Origin: Candidatus Buchananbacteria bacterium
Lineage (GTDB): Bacteria; Patescibacteriota; Patescibacteriia; 2-01-FULL-39-33
Direction of reading: 5' to 3'
Length of the DNA stretch: 33,175 bases
Assembly: GCA_903863425.1 (NCBI GenBank)
Contig: CAIPBY010000002.1
Coordinates: forward strand, 1 to 33,175
The position numbers were made by a program, and so were the translations under genes. Below the pieces are notes generated by a model. The model was not told the origin of the DNA. It worked only from the letters and a program-made list of their open reading frames with translations, and made no database searches. Positions 1 through 6,611 of the stretch are shown here, one piece after another. How positions within the stretch are numbered: the first letter of the stretch is position 1; the number at the start of each line of letters is the position of its first letter.

Positions 1-11
1 AAAAAATAAAA

Positions 12-473
12 ATGCCAAACAAAAATTTTTATAAAATAATTTTCATTTTTTTAATTATAATTGTTCTTTGTCTGGCAGTGATCATGGCTTTCTCGCCAAA
101 GCAAAGCAGTAAGAATTTACGAGCAGTCATTGGTAATAAAGAAATAAATATTGAGGTAGTAACCAAATCTGCCGACATGGAAAGGGGATTGGGGTATAGA
201 AAGTCGTTGGATCAAAACAGCGGAATGCTGTTCTCCTACGTCGGTTATGTCCGGCCCAGCTATTGGATGAAAGGCATGGAGTTTCCATTGGATATGATTT
301 GGATTGGGGATGACAAGGTTATCGGATATGAGCAGAATGTGCCCGTGGTCGCTACGGGGATGCTTCCTACTTATGCCCCCAAGGAGCTGATAAATATGGT
401 ACTGGAGGTAAATGCCGGTTTTGTGCAGACAAATAGCATAAAGATTGGGGATAGTCTGATTATCCATAATTAA
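12..473 (+). CDS. DUF192 family protein with N-terminal membrane anchor/signal
   Basis: ORF track; N-terminal hydrophobic segment, then DUF192-like core (ERGLGYRKSLDQNSGMLFSY...SYWMKGMEFPLDMIWIGDDKVIG...VLEVNAGFV). Confidence 0.85.
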   Translation: MPNKNFYKIIFIFLIIIVLCLAVIMAFSPKQSSKNLRAVIGNKEINIEVVTKSADMERGLGYRKSLDQNSGMLFSYVGYVRPSYWMKGMEFPLDMIWIGDDKVIGYEQNVPVVATGMLPTYAPKELINMVLEVNAGFVQTNSIKIGDSLIIHN

Positions 474-476
474 TTG

Positions 477-505
477 TTGACAAAAGGAGGTTTTTTGTGT
501 AGAAT
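477..505 (+). promoter_or_regulatory. sigma70-type promoter for rplU (TTGACA-N17-TAGAAT)
   Basis: TTGACA 477-482, 17-nt spacer, TAGAAT 500-505, just upstream of rplU. Confidence 0.75.
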
Positions 506-537
506 AAGAACAATGTAAAAAATCAATATTAACCATT

Positions 538-840
538 ATGAAATTAGCGGTAATTAAGACAGGTGGAAAGCAATATTTAGTCAAAGAGGGCGATAAGCTC
601 AAAATTGAAAAATTAGAAGCCCAAGTCGGCGATAAGGTGGAACTTGAGGCTTTGATGGTTGCTGACGGTGATAACTTGGAAATCGGTACTCCAGTGCTTG
701 AGGCCAAAATTTTAGCCACTGCCATCAAACAAGGTAGAAGCAGAAAAGTGACTGGCATCAAGTATAAACCGAAGACGAGGCAAGCCAAGAGATTCGGCCA
801 CAAACAATATTTCACGGAAGTTGAAATTGCAAAGATATAA
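538..840 (+). CDS. rplU: 50S ribosomal protein L21
   Basis: ORF MKLAVIKTGGKQYLVKEGDKLKIEKLE...GRSRKVTGIKYKPKTRQAKRFGHKQYFTEVEI, typical L21. Confidence 0.97.
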   Translation: MKLAVIKTGGKQYLVKEGDKLKIEKLEAQVGDKVELEALMVADGDNLEIGTPVLEAKILATAIKQGRSRKVTGIKYKPKTRQAKRFGHKQYFTEVEIAKI

Positions 841-851
841 TCTCTCTCAAT

Positions 852-882
852 AAAAAAGTCTTTCGAAATGAAGGATTTTTTT
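852..882 (+). terminator. rho-independent terminator after rplU
   Basis: AAAAAAGTCTTTC-gaaat-GAAGGATTTTTTT. Confidence 0.65.
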
Positions 883-912
883 ATTTTATAATTTTAATAT
901 CTTTATCTCAAA

Positions 913-934
913 CCCACCTTTTTAAAAAGGTGGG
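913..934. repeat. perfect 22-bp palindrome CCCACCTTTTT/AAAAAGGTGGG
   Basis: 11-nt arms with no spacer, read directly. Confidence 0.8.
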
Positions 935-942
935 GCCAAAAC

Positions 943-1069
943 GCAAGCGTACAAAATCATGGCCAATTTTCCCTGCACTCACTAAGGCACATGCGCTTCT
1001 GCTGGAGCTATATGTGCCTTTTAACGCTCGTGCTTAGGAAAAATTAGCACAATATTTTGTAATGCTTGC
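943..1069. repeat. long nested imperfect inverted repeat (structured intergenic element)
   Basis: Nested arms: GCAAGC 943-948/GCTTGC 1064-1069; TACAAAAT 950-957/ATTTTGTA 1054-1061; AATTTTCC 965-972/GGAAAAATT 1037-1045; GCAC 975-978/GTGC 1030-1033; AAGGCACAT 984-992/ATGTGCCTT 1012-1020; apical GCTTC-TGCT-GGAGC. Confidence 0.75.
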
Positions 1070-1100
1070 ATGGGTGCGGGTGCAAATACAAATACAAATA

Positions 1101-1700
1101 TTAAATCTCTTTCCTATCAATCAGCGCATTTTCCAGTGTGGCCTCATCGGCATATTCGAGGTCGGCGCCCATAGGCAGTCCTCGGGCTAGTCGAGAGATT
1201 TTTAAATTTGGAATTTGTTTGAATAATTTTATTAGATATAGGGAAGTGGTTTCACCCTCGATATCCGGATTAAGAGCAAGAATAATTTCTTTCACCTGAT
1301 CATTTCTAATTCTTTCCAATAGCTCCCTGATCTTTATTTTATCTGGGGTAATGTTTTCGATTGGATTAATATAACCGCCGAGCACGTGATAAGTGCCTCC
1401 AAAAGAATGAGTTTTTTCAATGGCCACGATGTCTTGATTTTTACTTACTAGACAAATCATTTCTCGGCTTCTGACTGGATTAGAACATATTGGACAAGGA
1501 TCATTTTCGCTGAAATCAAAGCAGGTGGAACAGAGCTTGACACTTTCCTTGATGTGCTTAATAGCTTCGCCGAATCGCACAAGCTCCTCTCTTGGTTTTC
1601 TGAGTAAATGAAAAACAAGACGTTCCGCCGTCTTGGGGCCAATGCTGGGAAGTTTGGCGAATTGATCAATTAAGTTTTGAATGCTTTTGGAATACATCAA
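1101..1700 (-). CDS. recR: recombination mediator RecR
   Basis: SIGPKTAERLVFHLL, four-Cys zinc finger (CSTCFDF...CPICSN), TOPRIM (ALNPDIEGETTSLYL), LARGLPMGADLEYADEATLENAL. Confidence 0.97.
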   Translation of the reverse strand: MMYSKSIQNLIDQFAKLPSIGPKTAERLVFHLLRKPREELVRFGEAIKHIKESVKLCSTCFDFSENDPCPICSNPVRSREMICLVSKNQDIVAIEKTHSFGGTYHVLGGYINPIENITPDKIKIRELLERIRNDQVKEIILALNPDIEGETTSLYLIKLFKQIPNLKISRLARGLPMGADLEYADEATLENALIDRKEI

Positions 1701-1702
1701 TT

Positions 1703-1993
1703 TTAATTCATTCCGGGAAATTTCATACCCAGTGAGGACATCTTCTGCGCCATGACCCTTTGCACCTTTTTGATGGCATCATTGGTGGCTTCGGCTATGC
1801 CAGATTCCAGTTTGCTCTTGTCTCCCAAAATGTCTTGCGCAATCTCTACTTTGGTCACTTCTTGATTTCCATCCATGGTAATTTTCACTTTGCCCCAACC
1901 ACCAGCTCCTTCGACTGATTCTTCAGCTAAGGCCTTCTTAATTTGATTGGCTTGACTTCGCAATTCTTGGACTTGTTTGATTTTTGAAAACAT
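1703..1993 (-). CDS. YbaB/EbfC family nucleoid-associated protein
   Basis: Coiled N-terminus, GKVKITMDGNQEVTKVEI core, adjacent to recR as commonly seen. Confidence 0.92.
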   Translation of the reverse strand: MFSKIKQVQELRSQANQIKKALAEESVEGAGGWGKVKITMDGNQEVTKVEIAQDILGDKSKLESGIAEATNDAIKKVQRVMAQKMSSLGMKFPGMN

Positions 1994-2008
1994 ATTTTTG
2001 TTTATTTA

Positions 2009-3403
2009 TTATTCATTATTACTATAATTATGACTGTAACTTTTATCTAAATTTTTGAAGCTGACAGTATTGAAGTCGAAGTAAAGGGGGATGACTCCGG
2101 TCGGGCCGTTTCTGTGTTTAGCTACATGAATTTCAGCAATATGTTTCTCCTCTTCAGTGAGTGAATTAGTATCATAGCCTTTGTCTTGCGCTTTGCGGTA
2201 AATGAACAGCACCACATCCGCATCTTGTTCGATAGATCCTGATTCGCGAAGGTGGGATAATTTTGGAATAGCCGGCTTGGTCTGCTCCACGGCACGGGAT
2301 AATTGAGATAAGGCAAGCACAGGGACATTGAGTTCTCTGGCAATGCCTTTGAGTGCTCTGGAAATTTCGGCAATTTCTTGCACTCTATTTTCGCTACCGG
2401 CCTTGCTACCGCTACCTTCCATGAGTTGTAAATAGTCAATTACAATAAGATCGAGGCCGTGTTCCATCTGCAGTCTTCTGGCTTTGGTGCGCAGTTCCAT
2501 GATGTTGGTATTGGCAAAGTCATCGATATAAATTTGGCTCTCAGCTAGAACGCTCATGGCTTGTCCGATTTTGGGGAAGTCATCACCGCTCTCAGACAAT
2601 TTACCGGTTCGCATCTTCCACATATCCACTCCGGCTTCACCGCAAATTAATCTATCAACTAGTTGCTCCTTGGACATTTCCAAGGAAAATAATCCAACTG
2701 ATTTGTGATATTTGGTGGCCACGTTTCTGGCAATGTCTAGGGCCAAAGAAGTTTTACCCACCGAAGGTCGAGCGGCTAGAATAATTAAGTCGGATTTTTG
2801 AAGTCCGGCCAAAAGATTGTCTAAGTCGGTAAATCCGGTTGGTAATCCGCGCAGTTTGCCTTTTTCTCTGTGAAGCTCATCGATGCGATCAAAGGCGCTG
2901 GTAAGTACATCGCGGATATGAGTGAATTTTTCTTTCAAATATTTCTGTGAAACTGAGAAAATGGATTGCTCGGACTTGTCTAGAATTTCATTGACTTCTC
3001 TTTCTTCGTGATAGCCGAGTTCTAGGATGTTGTTGGCCGCAGAGATAAGTCGACGCAGAGTGGCCTTGCGTTGGATGATTTGGGCGTGAGCCAAGACGTG
3101 GGCGGCCGACGGCGTCTGATTAGTCAAGGTTAATAAATATGACCTGCCTCCGATTTGCTCCAATAATTTTTTTTCATCCAAACGACTGGTAAGGCTCAAA
3201 ATATCAATTGGGTCCTTTTTGTCGAATAATTCAGTAATGGTTTCAAATATGTGGCTATGACTGGAGAGGTAAAAGTCGTCAGCCGTGATCAAATCCGCAA
3301 TTTTGATAATGGCGTCTTTGTCCAAAAGCAAAGCTCCGAGCAGGGATTGCTCGGCTTCGATATTCTGTGGGGGGAGTTTTGGGTTAATGTTGGTATCGCT
3401 CAT
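2009..3403 (-). CDS. dnaB: replicative DNA helicase DnaB
   Basis: PPQNIEAEQSLLGALLLD, Walker A ARPSVGKTSLALDIA, VIDYLQLM, LSQLSRAVE...RESGSIEQDADVV. Confidence 0.97.
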   Translation of the reverse strand: MSDTNINPKLPPQNIEAEQSLLGALLLDKDAIIKIADLITADDFYLSSHSHIFETITELFDKKDPIDILSLTSRLDEKKLLEQIGGRSYLLTLTNQTPSAAHVLAHAQIIQRKATLRRLISAANNILELGYHEEREVNEILDKSEQSIFSVSQKYLKEKFTHIRDVLTSAFDRIDELHREKGKLRGLPTGFTDLDNLLAGLQKSDLIILAARPSVGKTSLALDIARNVATKYHKSVGLFSLEMSKEQLVDRLICGEAGVDMWKMRTGKLSESGDDFPKIGQAMSVLAESQIYIDDFANTNIMELRTKARRLQMEHGLDLIVIDYLQLMEGSGSKAGSENRVQEIAEISRALKGIARELNVPVLALSQLSRAVEQTKPAIPKLSHLRESGSIEQDADVVLFIYRKAQDKGYDTNSLTEEEKHIAEIHVAKHRNGPTGVIPLYFDFNTVSFKNLDKSYSHNYSNNE

Positions 3404-3607
3404 GTTCGACTCTATTTTAACTTATCGAGCACAAATAAGCAACCGCGGATTTACCCAAGATATGCACGGGATTTACCCTCTCAGATTATGGTTAAAATTA
3501 AGATAGTTTGCTTCTATAATTATCAGTATTTTTTCGTTAAAACTTGCTAAAATTATTTTTATTTGTTATAATTTTAAGCGATTGATGCAATTTAAGCGCC
3601 TATAGCT

Positions 3608-3628
3608 TCCGCCCAAGGCGGACAGGCA
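3608..3628. repeat. small palindromic repeat TCCGCC-caa-GGCGGA-CAGGCA (copy 1)
   Basis: Perfect 6-bp arms; related copy with covarying outer pair at 25387-25406 (CCCGCC-aga-GGCGGG-CAGGC). Confidence 0.6.
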
Positions 3629-3662
3629 GTCGCAATAGATATAGTCAAAAATAGATATATAC

Positions 3663-3735
3663 GCGCTCATAGCTCAGACGGTAGAGCAACAGCATTTTAA
3701 GCTGATGGTCCCAGGTTCGAGTCCTGGTGGGCGCA
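3663..3735 (+). tRNA. tRNA-Lys (UUU)
   Basis: Acceptor GCGCTCA/TGGGCGC, D stem GCTC/GAGC, anticodon loop ATTTTAA (TTT), T arm CCAGG-TTCGAGT-CCTGG. Confidence 0.96.
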
Positions 3736-3776
3736 TAAATAAAAAAACGGGTTTACCCGTTTTTTTATTTATGCGC
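3731..3776. terminator. terminator-like perfect inverted repeat overlapping the tRNA-Lys 3' end
   Basis: GCGCATAAATAAAAAAACGGG 3731-3751 and CCCGTTTTTTTATTTATGCGC 3756-3776; 21-nt arms (22 with the t/a pair). Confidence 0.85.
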
Positions 3777-3926
3777 AGGTCAGAAGCGAGACAAGTTTTG
3801 AGCCGGAAGGCGAAAAGCGCAGTCGAGCGTCGATGGATGCGATCAACGGGAGCATTCATCGCTGACCCTGGACGAGCGAAACCGCCGGATTCGCCGGCGG
3901 TTGAGAGAGATTGCGCAGGTCAGAAG
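3773..3926 (+). ncRNA. tRNA-associated structured element, copy B (candidate RNA or mobile element)
   Basis: Closing helix GGTCAG/CTGACC, conserved AAGCGAG, hairpin CGATGGATGC/GCATTCATCG, hairpin AACCGCCGG-attcg-CCGGCGGTT; homologous with copy A on the minus strand at ~28690-28804. Confidence 0.55.
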
Positions 3927-3955
3927 AAACGGCCATTGTGCCTTTTTATTTATAT

Positions 3956-3984
3956 TTGACAAAATCATAAAAGTATTCTATAAT
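3956..3984 (+). promoter_or_regulatory. consensus promoter TTGACA-N17-TATAAT
   Basis: TTGACA 3956-3961, 17-nt spacer, TATAAT 3979-3984. Confidence 0.85.
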
Positions 3985-4051
3985 TTAATTTGTTTTATAA
4001 TGGTTCTTTTCGGAATTGTAATGGCGTAGTTCAACAACGGAGGACAGTGAT

Positions 4052-4324
4052 ATGAAAAGAGTAAATGCGGTTACTATTTATAGACCCAAAAAACGCATCA
4101 TCTTGGTGCGTGTTCCTGATGGCGACAGATCAAGTTGCGAGATTAATGTGACGGGTCAGTTTCGCAAGGCTTTCGGCGGTAAATTGAACGCCAAGATACT
4201 TAGGGCGATTTTTGCCACGGCGCCTAGGACGCTGGAAGTTCTTTTTGAAAGCGGTCCTGTTCGTATTAGCGAAGACAGTATCGAAAGCTGGTATCAGCGG
4301 ACGCTTAGGAAGATGTTGCGATAA
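4052..4324 (+). CDS. hypothetical protein (orphan cassette 1, gene 1)
   Basis: ORF preceded by GGAGG SD and a consensus promoter; compositionally GC-richer than neighbours. Confidence 0.7.
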   Translation: MKRVNAVTIYRPKKRIILVRVPDGDRSSCEINVTGQFRKAFGGKLNAKILRAIFATAPRTLEVLFESGPVRISEDSIESWYQRTLRKMLR

Positions 4325-4359
4325 AGCCAGGATTCAATTTTAATGAAAGGATGCGCGGG

Positions 4360-4860
4360 ATGATTGAAATTAGAGATTTATCCGACATGCAACTATGCTG
4401 GCTTCTCCTGCGGTGGATAGCCGACAGTTATCAGGGAAGACAAAGGCTAGCAAAGAACGGTACGCTTCTTCTTTGTTTTTTGGAGATAGTGGTTGATCGG
4501 GAGATTATCTATGACGATTACAGGGAGAACGTATCGACGTTACTCATGGAGGCCGGAAGAAGGGTCCTGGAGGTTAGGGAGTATCCTCGGCAAACTCAAA
4601 TGATGTTGCCATTTAAATTGGTTGCATTTCTGCCGAACTGTGCGCTTGCATATGTTCTGTTGGATCAATTGAGTAGATGGTATCATTATGAGCTTGCCAG
4701 GAAGGGAAAACATTCACCCAAGGGTTATTTAAGTTTTGAGGCTGCCATTTTCGATGTAGCCTTTCAGCTTTTCCCGATAGAATGCCTTTCTGCCACCGAA
4801 TTTAATCCATCGTTTGAGGAGATTGTCTCCGAGGCTGAGAGAAAGTCGAGGAGAGGATGA
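4360..4860 (+). CDS. hypothetical protein (orphan cassette 1, gene 2)
   Basis: ORF track gives 4351; ATG at 4360 (MIEIRDLSDMQLCW) has better spacing to GAAAGG. Closely follows 4052-4324. Confidence 0.7.
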   Translation: MIEIRDLSDMQLCWLLLRWIADSYQGRQRLAKNGTLLLCFLEIVVDREIIYDDYRENVSTLLMEAGRRVLEVREYPRQTQMMLPFKLVAFLPNCALAYVLLDQLSRWYHYELARKGKHSPKGYLSFEAAIFDVAFQLFPIECLSATEFNPSFEEIVSEAERKSRRG

Positions 4861-4884
4861 TGGTGCTCAACGCAATGCAACCTT

Positions 4885-4912
4885 GCCCGTTAGGTCGAAA
4901 CGGGCGTTTTTA
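4885..4912 (+). terminator. rho-independent terminator of orphan cassette 1
   Basis: GCCCGTT-aggtcga-AACGGGC followed by GTTTTTATTT. Confidence 0.8.
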
Positions 4913-4985
4913 TTTACCAAAATTTTATATAATTGCAATTTTTGGTTGAAAATGTGATAATTACGGATATAAATTAAAATAAAAT

Positions 4986-5294
4986 ATGCCAGAAGATTTT
5001 TATTGCGATTTTGCTTTGAATAATAAAATAGAAGTTGAAAAGATAAAAGAAACAGAAGATGTTTTGGCCTTTTATCACACCAAGCCGAGTTACAAGATTC
5101 ATATTGTGGTAATTCCTAAATTACATATTGATAATTTAAATTCGGTTGGTGATTTGGAAATTATCAAAGAGATTTTTATGGTTATTAAAGATGTGGCAGA
5201 AGAATTAAATTTAAAAGATTTTAAGGTTATAAATAATAATGGAAAGTATCAGGATAGTAAACATTTGCATTTTCATGTAATATCAGATAATTAA
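4986..5294 (+). CDS. HIT domain protein
   Basis: HIVVIPKLHIDNL...KHLHFHVIS (HxHxH). Confidence 0.9.
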   Translation: MPEDFYCDFALNNKIEVEKIKETEDVLAFYHTKPSYKIHIVVIPKLHIDNLNSVGDLEIIKEIFMVIKDVAEELNLKDFKVINNNGKYQDSKHLHFHVISDN

Positions 5295-5298
5295 AATT

Positions 5299-6102
5299 AT
5301 GAATACAAATACCAAAGAATTTGTTGATTTATTGGTTAGTTTGGAGCCAATATTTAGACAAGCCGGAGATTTGGCCAAAAAGCTTAGGCCTAGTGCGGTA
5401 GCTAGCAAAAAATCAGATACGGGTATAGCCGGAGTAGATATTATCACCGATGCTGATTTGGCAGTACAGGAGTTCGTGCTTTCTGAGATAGCAAAGACCA
5501 ATCTTATTAATTGCGCTTTGATTGCAGAAGAAGATACGCCATCGGTTTCCAAATTTAAAGGCACAAATGGTTTAGTGCTTACTATCGATCCAATAGACGG
5601 AACTAGGGTTTATGCTGAAGGTGGAAATTTTTATTCAATTATAATTTGTCTGCATGACAAAAAATCCTATCATTATGTATATTTGTATTATCCAGAAGTT
5701 GATTGGACTAGAAGGATCACTGATAGTGAAGTGATAGATTTTGGACAGTTGCCCAAGGCTGAAATAAAAGTTGGATTAGATTTGGAGCGTGTTATAGCCC
5801 ATGCCCATAGATCTCCCGAGAAGACAGCTCCCGAAATGTATGATGAGATGATTAATCGAGGATATACTTTCAAATCAATAGAGGAGCTAACTTTTGAAAA
5901 CGGACCATGGCCAATGTCGTTATTCTTTGTTAGTCAGCTAGGTGGTTTTTATGATGAAATGCCATGTTCTTATGACGGCGTTTGTGTTTTGTATTATGGC
6001 CAAGTGAAAGGTCTCGAGGTTCTATCAGTAATAGATATTGCCAATCCTTTTAAAAATGATCGTGGCATACGTTATCCAGGTTGGTATTTAGTTTTAAAAT
6101 AA
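5299..6102 (+). CDS. inositol monophosphatase/CysQ-family phosphatase
   Basis: DIITDADLAVQEFV, AEED, LTIDPIDGTRVYAEGGNFYSI motifs. Confidence 0.85.
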   Translation: MNTNTKEFVDLLVSLEPIFRQAGDLAKKLRPSAVASKKSDTGIAGVDIITDADLAVQEFVLSEIAKTNLINCALIAEEDTPSVSKFKGTNGLVLTIDPIDGTRVYAEGGNFYSIIICLHDKKSYHYVYLYYPEVDWTRRITDSEVIDFGQLPKAEIKVGLDLERVIAHAHRSPEKTAPEMYDEMINRGYTFKSIEELTFENGPWPMSLFFVSQLGGFYDEMPCSYDGVCVLYYGQVKGLEVLSVIDIANPFKNDRGIRYPGWYLVLK

Positions 6103-6107
6103 ATACT

Positions 6108-6602
6108 ATGTCCAAAATTCCCGTCGTCAATGAAAATGACGAATTAATTGAATATAAGGAGCGCGAAGATCTGAATATCGCGGATATTTATCGCGTGTCT
6201 GCTCTGTGGATAACTAATTCCCAAGGGCAAATACTTTTGGCGCAAAGAGCTTTTACTAAGAGCCATAATCCTGGCAAATGGGGTCCGGCTGTGGCGGGTA
6301 CGGTTGAAGAAGGCGAAGATTATGAAACAAATATTATTAAGGAAGCGGAAGAAGAATTGGGGTTGACTGGCATTGAATTCAAAAAAATAAATAAGACTAG
6401 AATAAAAGATAAATTTAATTCATTTACGCAGTGGTTTTTTGCCATAGTAGATAAAGCCATTGATGAATTTAAAATTCAAAAGAGTGAAGTGGAAGCGATA
6501 AAATGGTATGATAGGGGAGAGCTGGAAAAAGATTTGGCAGAAAATCCGGATAATTATTTAGTAGATTTTGAAGAATATTTGAAAACATCTAATATTATCT
6601 AA
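6108..6602 (+). CDS. NUDIX hydrolase (IDI-like)
   Basis: GTVEEGEDYETNIIKEAEEELGL Nudix box; likely start ATG 6108 (MSKIPVVNEND) rather than 6081. Confidence 0.88.
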   Translation: MSKIPVVNENDELIEYKEREDLNIADIYRVSALWITNSQGQILLAQRAFTKSHNPGKWGPAVAGTVEEGEDYETNIIKEAEEELGLTGIEFKKINKTRIKDKFNSFTQWFFAIVDKAIDEFKIQKSEVEAIKWYDRGELEKDLAENPDNYLVDFEEYLKTSNII

Positions 6603-6611
6603 TATTAACTC

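Noticed and set aside
117-815. 232-aa minus-strand ORF
   Set aside because: Antisense to the DUF192 gene and rplU; composition typical of shadow ORFs.
3674-3959. ORFs 3674-3859(-) and 3705-3959(+)
   Set aside because: They translate through tRNA-Lys, its terminator palindrome and the structured element; not credible proteins.
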